Source: Polyangiaceae bacterium
GTDB taxonomy: Bacteria > Myxococcota_A > Polyangia > Polyangiales > Polyangiaceae
Reading direction: 5' to 3'
Length of the DNA stretch: 64,000 nucleotides
Assembly: GCA_013361525.1 (NCBI GenBank)
Contig: JABFXY010000037.1
Coordinates: forward strand, 45,132 to 109,131
The notes beneath the pieces were generated by a model. The model was given only the letters and a program-made list of their open reading frames with translations, ran no database searches and was not told where the DNA came from. The position numbers were made by a program, and so were the translations under genes. Below are positions 16,252 through 26,653 of the stretch, in pieces (position 1 is the stretch's first letter; each line of letters starts with the position of its first letter).

Positions 16252-17718
16252 CTACGATTGTGCGAGAAGTTGCGCCGCGACGCGGTGGAGCCCGAGCGAG
16301 TTCGACGCCTTGACGAGGACGACGTCACCGGCGGCGATGATGCCGGCGACGACACTCTCCGCCGCGGATGCGTCGGCCGCCACCACGACGTGAGCACCGC
16401 TCGATTCGGCGCCTCTGGCGAGGGCCGTGGCGAGCGCGCCGACGGCAACGACCGCCCGCGGCTTCGCGTCGGCGGCGGCACGACCGACGTCTTCGTGCAG
16501 CTCCTCCGAACGCGGACCGAGCTCGAACATCGAGCCCAAGACCAAGACGAGAGGTCGGCCCAGGGACGACGCGATCTCCCGCGCGGCTTCGATGCTGGCC
16601 TTCATCGACGCGGGATTCGCATTGTACGCATCGTCGATGACGACGGTCCCATCGGACCGCTCGCGCGCCGCGAGACGCCCCGCTTCGTTGTCGCCGAGCG
16701 AGGCCAACGCCGAGGCGAGCGCCGCACCGTCTCGCGCGCGCTCCACCCCGAGACCGATCGCCAGGGCGACGGAGGCGAGCGACGCGTAGACGCCGGCTCG
16801 ACCGAGGAGCGGCACGGTCGCTTCGATCTCGAGGACCGGAGCCGATCCATAACGAACCTCGATCGACAGCGCGCTGCCACCCAGACCCAATGCGCGCCGG
16901 CCGACGAGCCGGACATCGGCGTCCGGTGAGGACCCATAAAGAATGCGCCGCGCACCACCCGCATGAACGAGCGATGCGCGCGCCATTTCGTCGTCGGCAT
17001 TGGCGACGGCGACCGCCCCTCCGCCGAGGTAGGAGAACACCTCGCTCTTTTCGCGCAGGACGCCCCAAATCGATCCGACACCTTCGGTATGCGCATCGGC
17101 GACGAGCGTGACCGCAGCCGCGTCGGGTCGCACGACCTCGGCGCCGCGCCGAATTTCTCCCGGTTGGTTCATTCCGATCTCGACCACGGCATATCGATGC
17201 GCGGCCTCGAGGCCGAAGAGCGTCATCGGGACACCGATTGCGTTGTTGAGATTGCCGCGCGACGTATGCACGGCATTTTCGGAGCCGACGAGGGCCGCGA
17301 GCGCACGGCCGACGGCATGCCGCGTCGTCGTCTTCCCGGCCGATCCGGTAATGGCGACGATTCGTCGGTTCGACGAGTAGCCGCGGTGGGCCCATCGAGC
17401 GCGGTGCGCAGCGGCGAGATCGCCGAGCGCGCCGAGCGTGTCACGAACCCGGATGACGGTCGTGTCCGCGGGCGCGTCGACCGCACGAGAGACGAGCACC
17501 GCCGACGCCCCGCGCTCGACGGCGGCGCGGACGTGATCGTGGGCGTCGAATTTGTCGCCTTTGAGCGCGACGAACAGCTCACCGGACGAGACCGAGCGCG
17601 TATCGGTGGAGACACCGGTGACGCGAAGCTCGCCGGACTTGATGATCTCACCGCGCGTCGCGAGAACGATTTCGGCGATCGAGAAGGGTGCCGCGTTTTT
17701 GGGGATGGGGGTCGCCAC
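16252..17718 (-). CDS. murF: UDP-N-acetylmuramoyl-tripeptide--D-alanyl-D-alanine ligase
   Basis: MurF adds D-Ala-D-Ala to the UDP-MurNAc-tripeptide, completing the pentapeptide precursor. The protein (488 residues from GTG 17718) has the P-loop ITGSAGKTTT at 123-132, HTSRGNLNNAIGVP, VVEIGMNQPGEI, and DDAYNANPASMKAS in the C-terminal domain. I choose GTG 17718 because it lies just after the upstream stop (17723) and leaves the normal MurF N-terminus (FSIAEI); the frame stays open further upstream but would overlap the lipoprotein gene. murF and murD alone, without the rest of the dcw cluster, are placed behind a kinase. Confidence 0.95.
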   Translation of the reverse strand: MATPIPKNAAPFSIAEIVLATRGEIIKSGELRVTGVSTDTRSVSSGELFVALKGDKFDAHDHVRAAVERGASAVLVSRAVDAPADTTVIRVRDTLGALGDLAAAHRARWAHRGYSSNRRIVAITGSAGKTTTRHAVGRALAALVGSENAVHTSRGNLNNAIGVPMTLFGLEAAHRYAVVEIGMNQPGEIRRGAEVVRPDAAAVTLVADAHTEGVGSIWGVLREKSEVFSYLGGGAVAVANADDEMARASLVHAGGARRILYGSSPDADVRLVGRRALGLGGSALSIEVRYGSAPVLEIEATVPLLGRAGVYASLASVALAIGLGVERARDGAALASALASLGDNEAGRLAARERSDGTVVIDDAYNANPASMKASIEAAREIASSLGRPLVLVLGSMFELGPRSEELHEDVGRAAADAKPRAVVAVGALATALARGAESSGAHVVVAADASAAESVVAGIIAAGDVVLVKASNSLGLHRVAAQLLAQS

Positions 17719-17722
17719 GAGA

Positions 17723-18742
17723 TCAGGGGGTGCAGCAGACGAGAGGGCGCTGTGCGATCGCGACGGAGCCGCTCGGACTTTGGCCTGTAAAACAGCCACC
17801 GCTCGCGGCCGGGCTGTAGATGGCGGAGGCAATCACGCCGGAGTTGTCGGCATAGACACACCCGGAGTCGTTGTCGGCGGGTTGAAATGCGGCGCAGCTT
17901 CCGTCCGAATAGGTGCCAATCGCAAATTGGCAAGGACCGGCAGGCGGCCCACACTCACACGTGCAACCGCGATCGTCCTTCAGATCCGTCGGCCGCACGA
18001 TCGACGCCACCTGCTCCATACCCTCCGGGCAGACCGTCTCCGTATCGCTGAAGACACACGTCTTCGAAGGAAAACAGGCTCCGCCGTCTTCACACGTACC
18101 GATCGCGACGTTGCAGCCATACAGCTGCTGCGTGAACGACGGCGGCGGAACGAAGGCAGGCACTGCGTCCGAAGTGCAGTTGTTGGTCGGCGACCCGAAG
18201 CCTCCGAGCTGGAAATAGAGGCTATGCGTGTTTTGGGGCAGCACCGAGCACGCGTCCTCGGGGAGCCCGACGCCGACGCTGCCATTGCCGACCATACAGG
18301 CTGCGTCGGTATAGGGCGTCGCGACCGGTGCCGGACACCCGAGGTTCGTCGGTGCGATGCACGAGCATTGGCAGGTAGCCGGGTCCGCCACGACCGAGTT
18401 GTCCCCGAGGTCGGCGCCGCCCACGATCACCGTCGTTCCGGCGCACGGCTCCGCTTCGATTTGAAATGGTCCGGAGAAGACGCCTCCTCCCAGCTGCACG
18501 CAGACGTCGGTCGTGCCGCATGGAGGTGCACCGCCGACGGGACCACCGCCGGTATCGTCACCACCGGTGTTCGGTCCGCCGCCGGCCGTCGCATTACCGC
18601 CGCCCGGGCCATTGCCACCCTGCGAGTCACCGCCTCCGCCTGCCGCACCCCTCGGACCAACCTCATCGAAGTCGAGCGTGCATGAAAGACATCCAGCAGC
18701 GACGATCGCGTAGACGACGGCGGAATGGGGCCGCAGGCTCAT
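17723..18742 (-). CDS. Cys-rich lipoprotein of unknown function
   Basis: A 339-residue protein with signal peptide and lipobox (VAAGCLSC, Cys about 18-21), a Gly/Asn-rich linker (about 30-75) and a Cys-rich body with about 20 cysteines, probably disulfide-bonded in the periplasm or at the surface. No family recognised. Start ATG 18742 gives the signal peptide; the frame extends upstream to 18790 without support. It sits 7 bp after the TPR gene and 4 bp before murF, so it is within the operon. Confidence 0.75.
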   Translation of the reverse strand: MSLRPHSAVVYAIVAAGCLSCTLDFDEVGPRGAAGGGGDSQGGNGPGGGNATAGGGPNTGGDDTGGGPVGGAPPCGTTDVCVQLGGGVFSGPFQIEAEPCAGTTVIVGGADLGDNSVVADPATCQCSCIAPTNLGCPAPVATPYTDAACMVGNGSVGVGLPEDACSVLPQNTHSLYFQLGGFGSPTNNCTSDAVPAFVPPPSFTQQLYGCNVAIGTCEDGGACFPSKTCVFSDTETVCPEGMEQVASIVRPTDLKDDRGCTCECGPPAGPCQFAIGTYSDGSCAAFQPADNDSGCVYADNSGVIASAIYSPAASGGCFTGQSPSGSVAIAQRPLVCCTP

Positions 18743-18749
18743 GCCGGGA

Positions 18750-19760
18750 TCAAAACGCTCCGACGACGCCTGCATAAAAACCCTCGTCACTGACGGACAC
18801 CGCGGGCTGAATCGTGGCTTCCGTCGATACGCTTTCGGGACCGTTCAATGCGTCGACCACGATCATCGTCGCGCCCGCGGCGACGAGCCCGATACCCACG
18901 CCGAGCGACACATTGGCAATGAGCGCCGCTTGCTCGCCGTCGTCACGCAATGCCTCCGCGCTCGCTGCGTCGAGCTCCGGGCAGGAGGTGCCGCACGCTT
19001 CGAGCTCGTCGTAGCTCGACTGGGCGGACGCACCGAAACCCGCGAGCAGACCGAAGCCGACGAGACCCACGCCACCCACGACGGCGCCGCCGATCGTGAG
19101 CGCGCCGAAGGGTGAGCCTCCTGGTTCCGTCGGGGGAGGAGGAGGCGGCTGTGTGCCATCGGGCTTCGTCTTCGTCGGAGCGTCGAAGGAGATCGACGCG
19201 ACCCCCTGCGCGGCGACGTTCACCGTCTTTTCCTGCGTCGACTCCCCGAGCGACAAACGTGCACGAACCTCACCGGGCGCGACGATCACTTGCGCCGATT
19301 TCTCCAGCACCACCGGCTCGTCACCCGTGCGCTCGACCGTGACGCTCCCGTTGTCGGGCACCGCGACGTCGACAACGGCGAGCTCTTTCATGAGCTCCTC
19401 TTCGAAGCGCTTCGCCTCGGTCACCGTCTGCGCGTACTTCGTCTGTCCCGCGGCCGCCTCTGCCTCCGCGTTGATCCGCGCGCGCCGGTAGTACTCGGCA
19501 GCGCGCGCCTTTTTTCCGGTGCCCTTCAGCGCGTGGGCAATCAAAAGCTCGGTGTTCGGGCTCTTCAAGAGCGTGAGCGAGCGCTCGAGCAGCGGGAGCG
19601 CTTCACCCGGCTTCTTCTCGGAGATGAGATCGCGGCCCTTGGCGTAGAGCTCGATGGCTTCGTCCTTCGACTTGTCGTCCGCGAGCACGGGCGAAGCCAC
19701 GGACAAGACCCAAACCACCGCGACGAAGAAGCTCGCAAAGACTCGCACCGTAGGCGCCAT
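18750..19760 (-). CDS. Secreted TPR/PEGA-type protein with membrane spans
   Basis: A 336-residue protein with Sec signal peptide (1-27, cleavage after LA-DD), a TPR-like helical region (about 33-120; AIELYAKGRDLISEKKPGEALPLLERS), a PEGA-like beta stretch (about 125-195) with VTVERTGDEP, a Pro-rich linker (PPPPPPTEPG) and two hydrophobic segments (about 212-238 and 275-300). This arrangement is common in Polyangia beside Ser/Thr kinases. It follows the kinase by 29 bp and may be a periplasmic scaffold or kinase-linked sensor; that role is inferred from context. Confidence 0.75.
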   Translation of the reverse strand: MAPTVRVFASFFVAVVWVLSVASPVLADDKSKDEAIELYAKGRDLISEKKPGEALPLLERSLTLLKSPNTELLIAHALKGTGKKARAAEYYRRARINAEAEAAAGQTKYAQTVTEAKRFEEELMKELAVVDVAVPDNGSVTVERTGDEPVVLEKSAQVIVAPGEVRARLSLGESTQEKTVNVAAQGVASISFDAPTKTKPDGTQPPPPPPTEPGGSPFGALTIGGAVVGGVGLVGFGLLAGFGASAQSSYDELEACGTSCPELDAASAEALRDDGEQAALIANVSLGVGIGLVAAGATMIVVDALNGPESVSTEATIQPAVSVSDEGFYAGVVGAF

Positions 19761-19789
19761 GTTCGCCTCTTCGGGTGACGCTCGGCAAG

Positions 19790-21241
<1,452 letters not shown>

Positions 21242-21293
21242 GGAGGAACGATCTTAGCAGGAGGAGGGGGAAGCGCTGTAACCTCCCGAGCAC

Positions 21294-22928
21294 ATGAGGG
21301 TCGGCATCGTCCGGGAGATCGGGCTCGGCGAACGGCGCGTCGCGGCCACGCCCGACACGACAAAGCGTTTGATCAAGCTCGGGTTCGAGGTCCAGGTCGA
21401 AGCCGGGGCCGGTGAGCTCGCCTCGTTCCAGGACGCTGACTACGAGTCGGCAGGAGCGAGCATCGCACCGACGGCCACAGAAGTGTGGGACACGTCGGAT
21501 CTCGTGCTCAAGGTGCGTCCGCCCGATGCGCTGCCGGAAGGCGGCCACGAGGCGGATCATCTGCGCGAGGGCGCGACGCTCATCTCCTTCATCTGGCCGT
21601 CGAAAAATCCCGAGCTCGTCGCTCGGCTCTCGGGCCGGAAGGTGACCGTGCTCGCGATGGATCAGATCCCGCGGATCACACGTGCGCAGAAGATGGACGC
21701 GCTCTCGAGCATGGCGAACATCGCCGGCTACCGCGCGGTCATCGAAGCCGCGAGCTTCTTCGGGCGGTTCTTCACGGGACAGATGACCGCCGCCGGGAAG
21801 GTCCCGCCCGCGAAGGTCATGGTCATCGGCGCAGGCGTCGCGGGCCTCGCCGCCATCGGCGCCGCGCGCAGCCTCGGCGCCATCGTCCGCGCCTTCGATA
21901 CGCGACCCGGCGTCAAAGAGCAGATCGAGAGCATGGGCGCCGAGTTCCTCGAGCTCCAGTTCGAGGAGGAGGGCGCGGGTGAAGGCGGCTACGCAAAAGA
22001 GATGAGCCCGGCCTTCATTGCGGCCGAAATGGCGCTGTTCGCGGAGCAAGCGCGCGACGTCGACATCATCATCACGACGGCGCTGATCCCGGGGCGGCCC
22101 GCGCCCGTGCTCATCACTCCCGAAATGGTGGAGAGCATGAAGAAGGGCTCGGTCATCGTGGACCTCGCCGCCGAAAACGGTGGCAACTGTGCATTGACGC
22201 AGCCCGAGCGAGTCATCACCCACCGAGGCATCACGATCATCGGCTACGTGGATCTGCCGAGCCGCCTCGCGCCGACAGCGAGCCAACTCTATGGCTCGAA
22301 CCTCTGCCACATGATCGCCGATATGGGCGGAGCGAAGGCTTGGCACATCGACCGCGAGGACGAGGTCATTCGCGGCGCGCTCATCATGGAGAATGGTGAG
22401 GTCTGCTGGCCGCCGCCCCGCATCGAAAAGAAAGAGGTGGAGCCCGCCAAGCGCCCGAGCGTCAAGCCCGTCGCCAAGCGTGACTCCCACGCCGTCGCAT
22501 TGAAGGAGTCACGGCCAAAACAGCGAGGGCACGGCCACGGCGCCGATACCGGCAGACCGTCGAGCTTGTGGCCGATGGTCGCAGCCGCTGTGGTCATCGC
22601 GGCCGCGAGCCAGTTCGCGCCGCCCGAGTTCGTCGCGCACCTCACGGTGTTCGTGCTGGCGTGTTTCGTCGGTTGGCAGGTCGTGTGGAACGTCACGCCG
22701 GCCCTTCACACCCCGCTGATGAGCGTCACCAACGCAGTCAGCGGCATCATCCTCGTCGGCGGAATGCTCAATGTCGCGGGGCCGCTCGGGTCGCCCGCGA
22801 CGTTGCTCGGAGCGCTCGCGTTGCTCCTGTCCGCCATCAACGTCGCGGGAGGTTTCCTCGTGACCCAGCGAATGCTCAAGATGTTCGCCAAATCACCTGA
22901 AGAAGAGCGCGGGGGCCAAAACGGATGA
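21294..22928 (+). CDS. pntA: NAD(P) transhydrogenase subunit alpha
   Basis: PntA with PntB forms the proton-translocating transhydrogenase of the inner membrane, using the proton-motive force to reduce NADP+ with NADH. The 544-residue protein joins the NAD-binding domain I ([21 protein letters not shown] start, [17 protein letters not shown] at about 178-195, [13 protein letters not shown]) through a basic linker (about 375-410) to four hydrophobic segments of domain II (about 423-530). The fused form is the E. coli-type arrangement. A purine-rich stretch at 21260-21270 is too far for a Shine-Dalgarno site. pntB overlaps its stop. Confidence 0.97.
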   Translation: MRVGIVREIGLGERRVAATPDTTKRLIKLGFEVQVEAGAGELASFQDADYESAGASIAPTATEVWDTSDLVLKVRPPDALPEGGHEADHLREGATLISFIWPSKNPELVARLSGRKVTVLAMDQIPRITRAQKMDALSSMANIAGYRAVIEAASFFGRFFTGQMTAAGKVPPAKVMVIGAGVAGLAAIGAARSLGAIVRAFDTRPGVKEQIESMGAEFLELQFEEEGAGEGGYAKEMSPAFIAAEMALFAEQARDVDIIITTALIPGRPAPVLITPEMVESMKKGSVIVDLAAENGGNCALTQPERVITHRGITIIGYVDLPSRLAPTASQLYGSNLCHMIADMGGAKAWHIDREDEVIRGALIMENGEVCWPPPRIEKKEVEPAKRPSVKPVAKRDSHAVALKESRPKQRGHGHGADTGRPSSLWPMVAAAVVIAAASQFAPPEFVAHLTVFVLACFVGWQVVWNVTPALHTPLMSVTNAVSGIILVGGMLNVAGPLGSPATLLGALALLLSAINVAGGFLVTQRMLKMFAKSPEEERGGQNG

Positions 22929-24331
22929 GCGTCAGCCTTGTCACGGGGCTGTACCTGGTCGCCGGGATCTTGTTCATTCGGAGCCTCGGCGGGCTGTCGA
23001 ACCAGACGACGGCCAAGCGCGGAAACCTCTACGGCATCGCCGGCATGTTGCTCGCCATCGTCGCGACCATTGCGGTGGCGAAGGGCGGCTATGGCGTGAT
23101 GATCGCCGCGCTCTGTGCGGGCGGCGCGATCGGCGCGGTGCTCGCCCAGCGCGTGGCCATGACGAGCATGCCCGAGCTCGTCGCGATCCTTCACTCCTTC
23201 GTCGGGATCGCGGCCGTCCTCGTCGGTTTTGCCGCGTATCTCTCACCGGCGCATTCGCTCATCGGCGCGGCGAAGATCATCCACGAGGTCGAGATCTTCA
23301 TCGGTGTCCTCGTCGGCGCCGTCACCTTCACCGGCTCGATCATCGCATTCGGCAAGCTGCGGGGATCGATCGCGTCGAAGCCGCTGATGTTGCCGGCGCG
23401 GCACGCCATCAACGCGGGGATGTTCCTCGCCTGCGTCGCGCTCCTGATTCCCTTCCTCTCCGCGCCGGACCATTCCGCGGTTTGGGCGCTCGGAGCGATG
23501 AGCGCCATTGCTGCCATCCTCGGCGCGCACCTCGTCATGGCGATCGGCGGCGCCGACATGCCCGTCGTCGTCTCGATGCTCAACAGCTATTCGGGTTGGG
23601 CCGCTTCGGCAGCCGGCTTCATGCTCGGAAACGATCTGCTCATCATCACGGGTGCGCTCGTCGGATCGAGCGGCGCGATCCTCAGCATCATCATGTGCCG
23701 CGCGATGAATCGATCCATCGTGGCGGTCATCTTCGGCGGCTTCGGCGCGGCCGAAGGCGCAGCGCCGGCGGGTGGTGCCGCCGCGCCGCAAGGTGAGGTG
23801 AAGTCCACCGACGCGGAGAGCGTCGCAAAGGCGCTCCTCGATGCGAAGAGCGTCATCGTCGTACCCGGATATGGAATGGCGGTCGCGCAAGCCCAACATC
23901 CGCTCTACGAGGCGGCGCGAATCCTCCGCAAACGCGGCACTGCCGTCCGCTTCGCCATTCACCCCGTCGCGGGCCGCCTACCGGGGCACATGAACGTCCT
24001 CTTGGCGGAGGCAAAGGTGCCTTACGACATCGTCCTCGAGATGGACGAAATCAACCAAGACTTCCCCGAGACGGACGTCGTCCTCGTCATCGGGGCGAAC
24101 GACATCGTCAATCCGAGCGCGCTCGAGGACGTCTCGAGCCCCATTTACGGGATGCCCGTTTTGGAGGTCTGGAGCTCCAAGGTCGTCGTCGTGACGAAGC
24201 GGGGGATGGCGGCCGGATATGCCGGTATCGACAATCCGCTCTTCTATCGAGAAAACACGCAGATGTTGTTCGGCGACGCCAAGAAGAGCGTGGACGCGAT
24301 CTTGGCAGGGTTGAAAGCCGGCGTGGCATGA
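22925..24331 (+). CDS. pntB: NAD(P) transhydrogenase subunit beta
   Basis: A 468-residue subunit with eight to nine membrane helices (about 1-265) forming the proton channel with PntA, and the cytoplasmic NADP(H)-binding domain III (about 290-466; [47 protein letters not shown]). Length and motifs are normal. Its ATG overlaps the pntA stop (ATGA), so translation is coupled. Confidence 0.97.
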   Translation: MSVSLVTGLYLVAGILFIRSLGGLSNQTTAKRGNLYGIAGMLLAIVATIAVAKGGYGVMIAALCAGGAIGAVLAQRVAMTSMPELVAILHSFVGIAAVLVGFAAYLSPAHSLIGAAKIIHEVEIFIGVLVGAVTFTGSIIAFGKLRGSIASKPLMLPARHAINAGMFLACVALLIPFLSAPDHSAVWALGAMSAIAAILGAHLVMAIGGADMPVVVSMLNSYSGWAASAAGFMLGNDLLIITGALVGSSGAILSIIMCRAMNRSIVAVIFGGFGAAEGAAPAGGAAAPQGEVKSTDAESVAKALLDAKSVIVVPGYGMAVAQAQHPLYEAARILRKRGTAVRFAIHPVAGRLPGHMNVLLAEAKVPYDIVLEMDEINQDFPETDVVLVIGANDIVNPSALEDVSSPIYGMPVLEVWSSKVVVVTKRGMAAGYAGIDNPLFYRENTQMLFGDAKKSVDAILAGLKAGVA

Positions 24332-24339
24332 GCGAGCCC

Positions 24340-24360
24340 CTCGCCGGCCGATCCGGCGAG
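24340..24360 (+). terminator. Hairpin after pntB
   Basis: Arms CTCGCCGG (24340-24347) and CCGGCGAG (24353-24360) with a 5-nt loop begin 8 bp past the pntB stop. The strong GC stem without T-run probably ends the pntAB transcript and lies between convergent genes. Confidence 0.5.
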
Positions 24361-24377
24361 AGGCACCGCTCGTTGCG

Positions 24378-24752
24378 TCAGATACAGCTCGGATCGGTCG
24401 GGTTGGTACAAGGGCACCCGGGATCGCCCGGCACGCAGGTGCCCGGGTAACACTCGCTCTTGCAGAGCTCCAATTCCGACTTGCACTGGGCGATCGACCC
24501 GCCGAAGTGCCGGCAAATGTCGTATTCGCACGTTACGCACATCGCGACGCAGTTGCGCGGGCCACACCGAGGCGGCCAGTAGTAGTCGCCGATCTTGACC
24601 GCCTCCTCCGCTTGGTCGACGGCCTCGTCCCCAACTGTTTCTTCCCCCTGGGTTTCGTCGAGCTCCGTCGACTCGGACTCGTCCGCGACGCCATGACAAG
24701 CGCCGATCAGAACCGTCGAACCCAACACTGTCGTCAGCATCCATCGCTTCAT
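24378..24752 (-). CDS. Small Cys-rich lipoprotein
   Basis: A 124-residue protein with signal peptide and lipobox LIGAC (Cys about 20), an acidic linker (about 25-55) and a C-terminal domain with about a dozen cysteines in CxxxC and CxC spacings, likely disulfide-linked at the cell surface. Start ATG 24752 is supported by AAAGGGAG about 10 nt upstream. No family recognised; similar small lipoproteins are common in myxobacteria. Confidence 0.75.
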   Translation of the reverse strand: MKRWMLTTVLGSTVLIGACHGVADESESTELDETQGEETVGDEAVDQAEEAVKIGDYYWPPRCGPRNCVAMCVTCEYDICRHFGGSIAQCKSELELCKSECYPGTCVPGDPGCPCTNPTDPSCI

Positions 24753-24867
24753 CGATCGATCTCCCTTTCGCGAAGCGCACGGGAGGAAGAAAGCAGATCG
24801 GCGCTTCGCGGCCGGGGCACTGCACGCGCCATGCCCTCTCGCGGGCGTATCGTTCGCGCGCTTTCCT

Positions 24868-24912
24868 GCGCGCCGAAGGCGCGCGTTGAGAGTTGCGCAG
24901 TCGACGCGCAAC
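24868..24912. repeat. Two adjacent hairpins after the HATPase-like gene
   Basis: GCGCGCC-GAA-GGCGCGC (24868-24884, 7-bp arms, GAA triloop) and GTTGCGC / GCGCAAC (24892-24898 / 24906-24912, 7-nt loop). They follow the stop of the leftward HATPase-like gene at 24927 and may end its transcript. Confidence 0.5.
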
Positions 24913-24926
24913 GTTGCGATGCTTGC

Positions 24927-25685
24927 TCAGCTCAGCTCTTGGGCGACACGCGGTCGCTTCCAGCGCGACGGCAGCACCACGAGGACGTCTTTGGTGGTCG
25001 AACGAATCTCCGGACGATGCTCGAGCGAGGCGCCGCCTCGGTGGGTGAGGAGGTTGAGGCCTCGACCGAGCTGCTCGCCGTAGCCGAGGCTCCGCGCGAT
25101 CGAGGCGAGCAACGGATTGCGTGGTTGCGAGATGCCCCCATCACGCGCGAGCTCCTCCAAGTCGCTCATCCCTTCGGGCGGGCCACCGGGACTCCATACT
25201 TCGAGCCGGTCGGCGAACAACCGAACCGCGACGCGGCTCGGTCTGCGCAGGTCGCGGTGCACCAGCGCATTGACCAATACCTCGCGAACGATGGCAGGAT
25301 CGTATTCGCTGGCGTCGGGCGCCCCCTCCCCTCCCGCGTGCGCGCGAACGAAGGAGAGGCTTCCCTCGAGCAGCGCACCCAACCCACCTTCGAGATCGAC
25401 CTTCGCAGCGATGGAGTCGAGCAGCGTCGTGCCACCCGACGCCATGCACGCGACCCCCCACTCCGGAAAGTACAGCTGCGGAAGCTTTCCAAAGACATAC
25501 AGCCCCGTCACCGACGGGACGACCCGGGGCGGCGACTTCGAGAGCAGGCCGACGCGCGTCGCCACCTCTTCACGAGAGCTGGATGCGAGCAACGTCGGGA
25601 CACGCTCGGCGAGGAACGCGTCGAGCTTCGGAAGATCCAAGTCGTCCAAATCGGCGGAGGAGACACCGAGGCGCTCGTTCGTCAT
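24927..25685 (-). CDS. Stand-alone RecG C-terminal-like HATPase (HATPase_c_4) protein
   Basis: A 252-residue cytoplasmic protein. The segment YDPAIVREVLVNALVHRDLR (about 130-150), then VAVRLFADRLEVWSPGG and LGYGEQLGRGL, matches the GHKL-like 'RecG C-terminal / HATPase_c_4' module found in Schlafen AlbA_2-type regulators. The usual N-terminal AlbA_2 nucleic-acid-binding domain is not obvious; residues 1-120 instead carry a TGLYVFGKLPQLYFPEWGVAC segment that resembles the middle of that family, so the N-terminus may be reduced. Role is probably regulatory; it is not a helicase. Start ATG 25685. Confidence 0.7.
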   Translation of the reverse strand: MTNERLGVSSADLDDLDLPKLDAFLAERVPTLLASSSREEVATRVGLLSKSPPRVVPSVTGLYVFGKLPQLYFPEWGVACMASGGTTLLDSIAAKVDLEGGLGALLEGSLSFVRAHAGGEGAPDASEYDPAIVREVLVNALVHRDLRRPSRVAVRLFADRLEVWSPGGPPEGMSDLEELARDGGISQPRNPLLASIARSLGYGEQLGRGLNLLTHRGGASLEHRPEIRSTTKDVLVVLPSRWKRPRVAQELS

Positions 25686-25695
25686 CGAGGGGGAT

Positions 25696-25876
25696 GCTAG
25701 TGCACTGCCGTTGAGATCCAGTCAGGCATCTCGTGGCTGTGCACTAGCCGCCGGAGACAGCCGGCGCGGGGTGCGCGGGGCGGAGCCCCGCGGGAAGGTT
25801 AGTGCACCGCGCGCCGACGGAGTCGGCGCCAACATCGCGCAGCGATGTTGATGCGATCCCGCATGCGGTGCGCTAG
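25696..25876. repeat. REP-like cluster: TAGTGCAC inverted repeats around stacked hairpins
   Basis: GCTAGTGCAC (25696-25705) and GTGCACTAGC (25739-25748) form a perfect 10-bp inverted repeat. A second pair follows: TAGTGCAC (25800-25807) and the one-mismatch GTGCGCTA (25868-25875). Between and inside them are hairpins with 8-9-bp arms and 3-nt loops: CGCGGGGC-GGA-GCCCCGCG (25774-25792), GCGCCGAC-GGA-GTCGGCGC (25811-25829) and CAACATCGC-GCA-GCGATGTTG (25830-25850), plus a weaker one at 25749-25766. This fills the gap between the divergent HATPase-like and lipoprotein genes and looks like a REP/MITE-type element. Confidence 0.7.
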
Positions 25877-25885
25877 ACACTCCGC

Positions 25886-26563
25886 ATGAAGCTTCGAACC
25901 GTCTTGATTGCCTCGACCGCAGGCGTGCTCTCGCTCGGGATCGGTCTGTTCGCGGGCTGTGGAGACGACACGACGGGGACGGGCGGATCTGGGGGCGGCG
26001 AAGATCTCTCGGACGTCATTTACGAGGCCGAAGCAACGGACGAAGCCCTCGAAGCGCTCGTCGCCGACACACCGAAAGACGAGCCGGAGAAGGCTGCTGT
26101 GTTCGACGCGCCCGCCAATGACGAGGCCGTCCCCGCAGCCGAAACCTTCACGTTCCGATGGCATGCCGGCGGGCAGGCGGCGATTCCGCGTGACCTCTTC
26201 GTGCCGGCGAGGCGAACAGCCCATCCCATTCGCTTCGGAGCGGTGGAGCACGACGGATTCACCACCACGGCGAGAACGCTGCTCGAGGGGATGTTGTCCA
26301 ATGTGCCGAGCGCCCATGCGCACGGCACGCCGGTGAACGGCCCCGGCTACTTCCTCGTCTTCTCGACTGCCGACAACGCAAAGCTCGTGCGTGTGTTCAC
26401 GCTCGCGACCGAATACACGCCCGACGACACCGCCTGGGGTGAGCTCACGGGCGCCGGCGCACCGATCACCGCGACGATCTTGAGCGCGGAGTTCGAGGAA
26501 AACCGCGTGCTCCAGGACGGCGGCCCTTGGGAGAGCGCGCCGCTCACCTTCACCATTGAGTGA
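25886..26563 (+). CDS. Predicted lipoprotein, unknown function
   Basis: A 225-residue protein with signal peptide and lipobox LFAGC (Cys about 25), a Gly/Thr-rich linker and a mixed domain (about 70-225). Motifs such as ETFTFRWHAGG and NGPGYFLVFSTADN suggest an all-beta, Ig-like or cupredoxin-like fold. A His-containing SAHAHGTPVNG stretch could bind metal. No family recognised. The start is directly after the hairpin cluster. Confidence 0.7.
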   Translation: MKLRTVLIASTAGVLSLGIGLFAGCGDDTTGTGGSGGGEDLSDVIYEAEATDEALEALVADTPKDEPEKAAVFDAPANDEAVPAAETFTFRWHAGGQAAIPRDLFVPARRTAHPIRFGAVEHDGFTTTARTLLEGMLSNVPSAHAHGTPVNGPGYFLVFSTADNAKLVRVFTLATEYTPDDTAWGELTGAGAPITATILSAEFEENRVLQDGGPWESAPLTFTIE

Positions 26564-26653
26564 CAGCCGAACACTACCGCGATAGCGAACAATCCACGTT
26601 TCGGTCGTAGCCGTCGTCGCTTTCGTACGAGGGTGCATGCATAGTCGCGGGCT

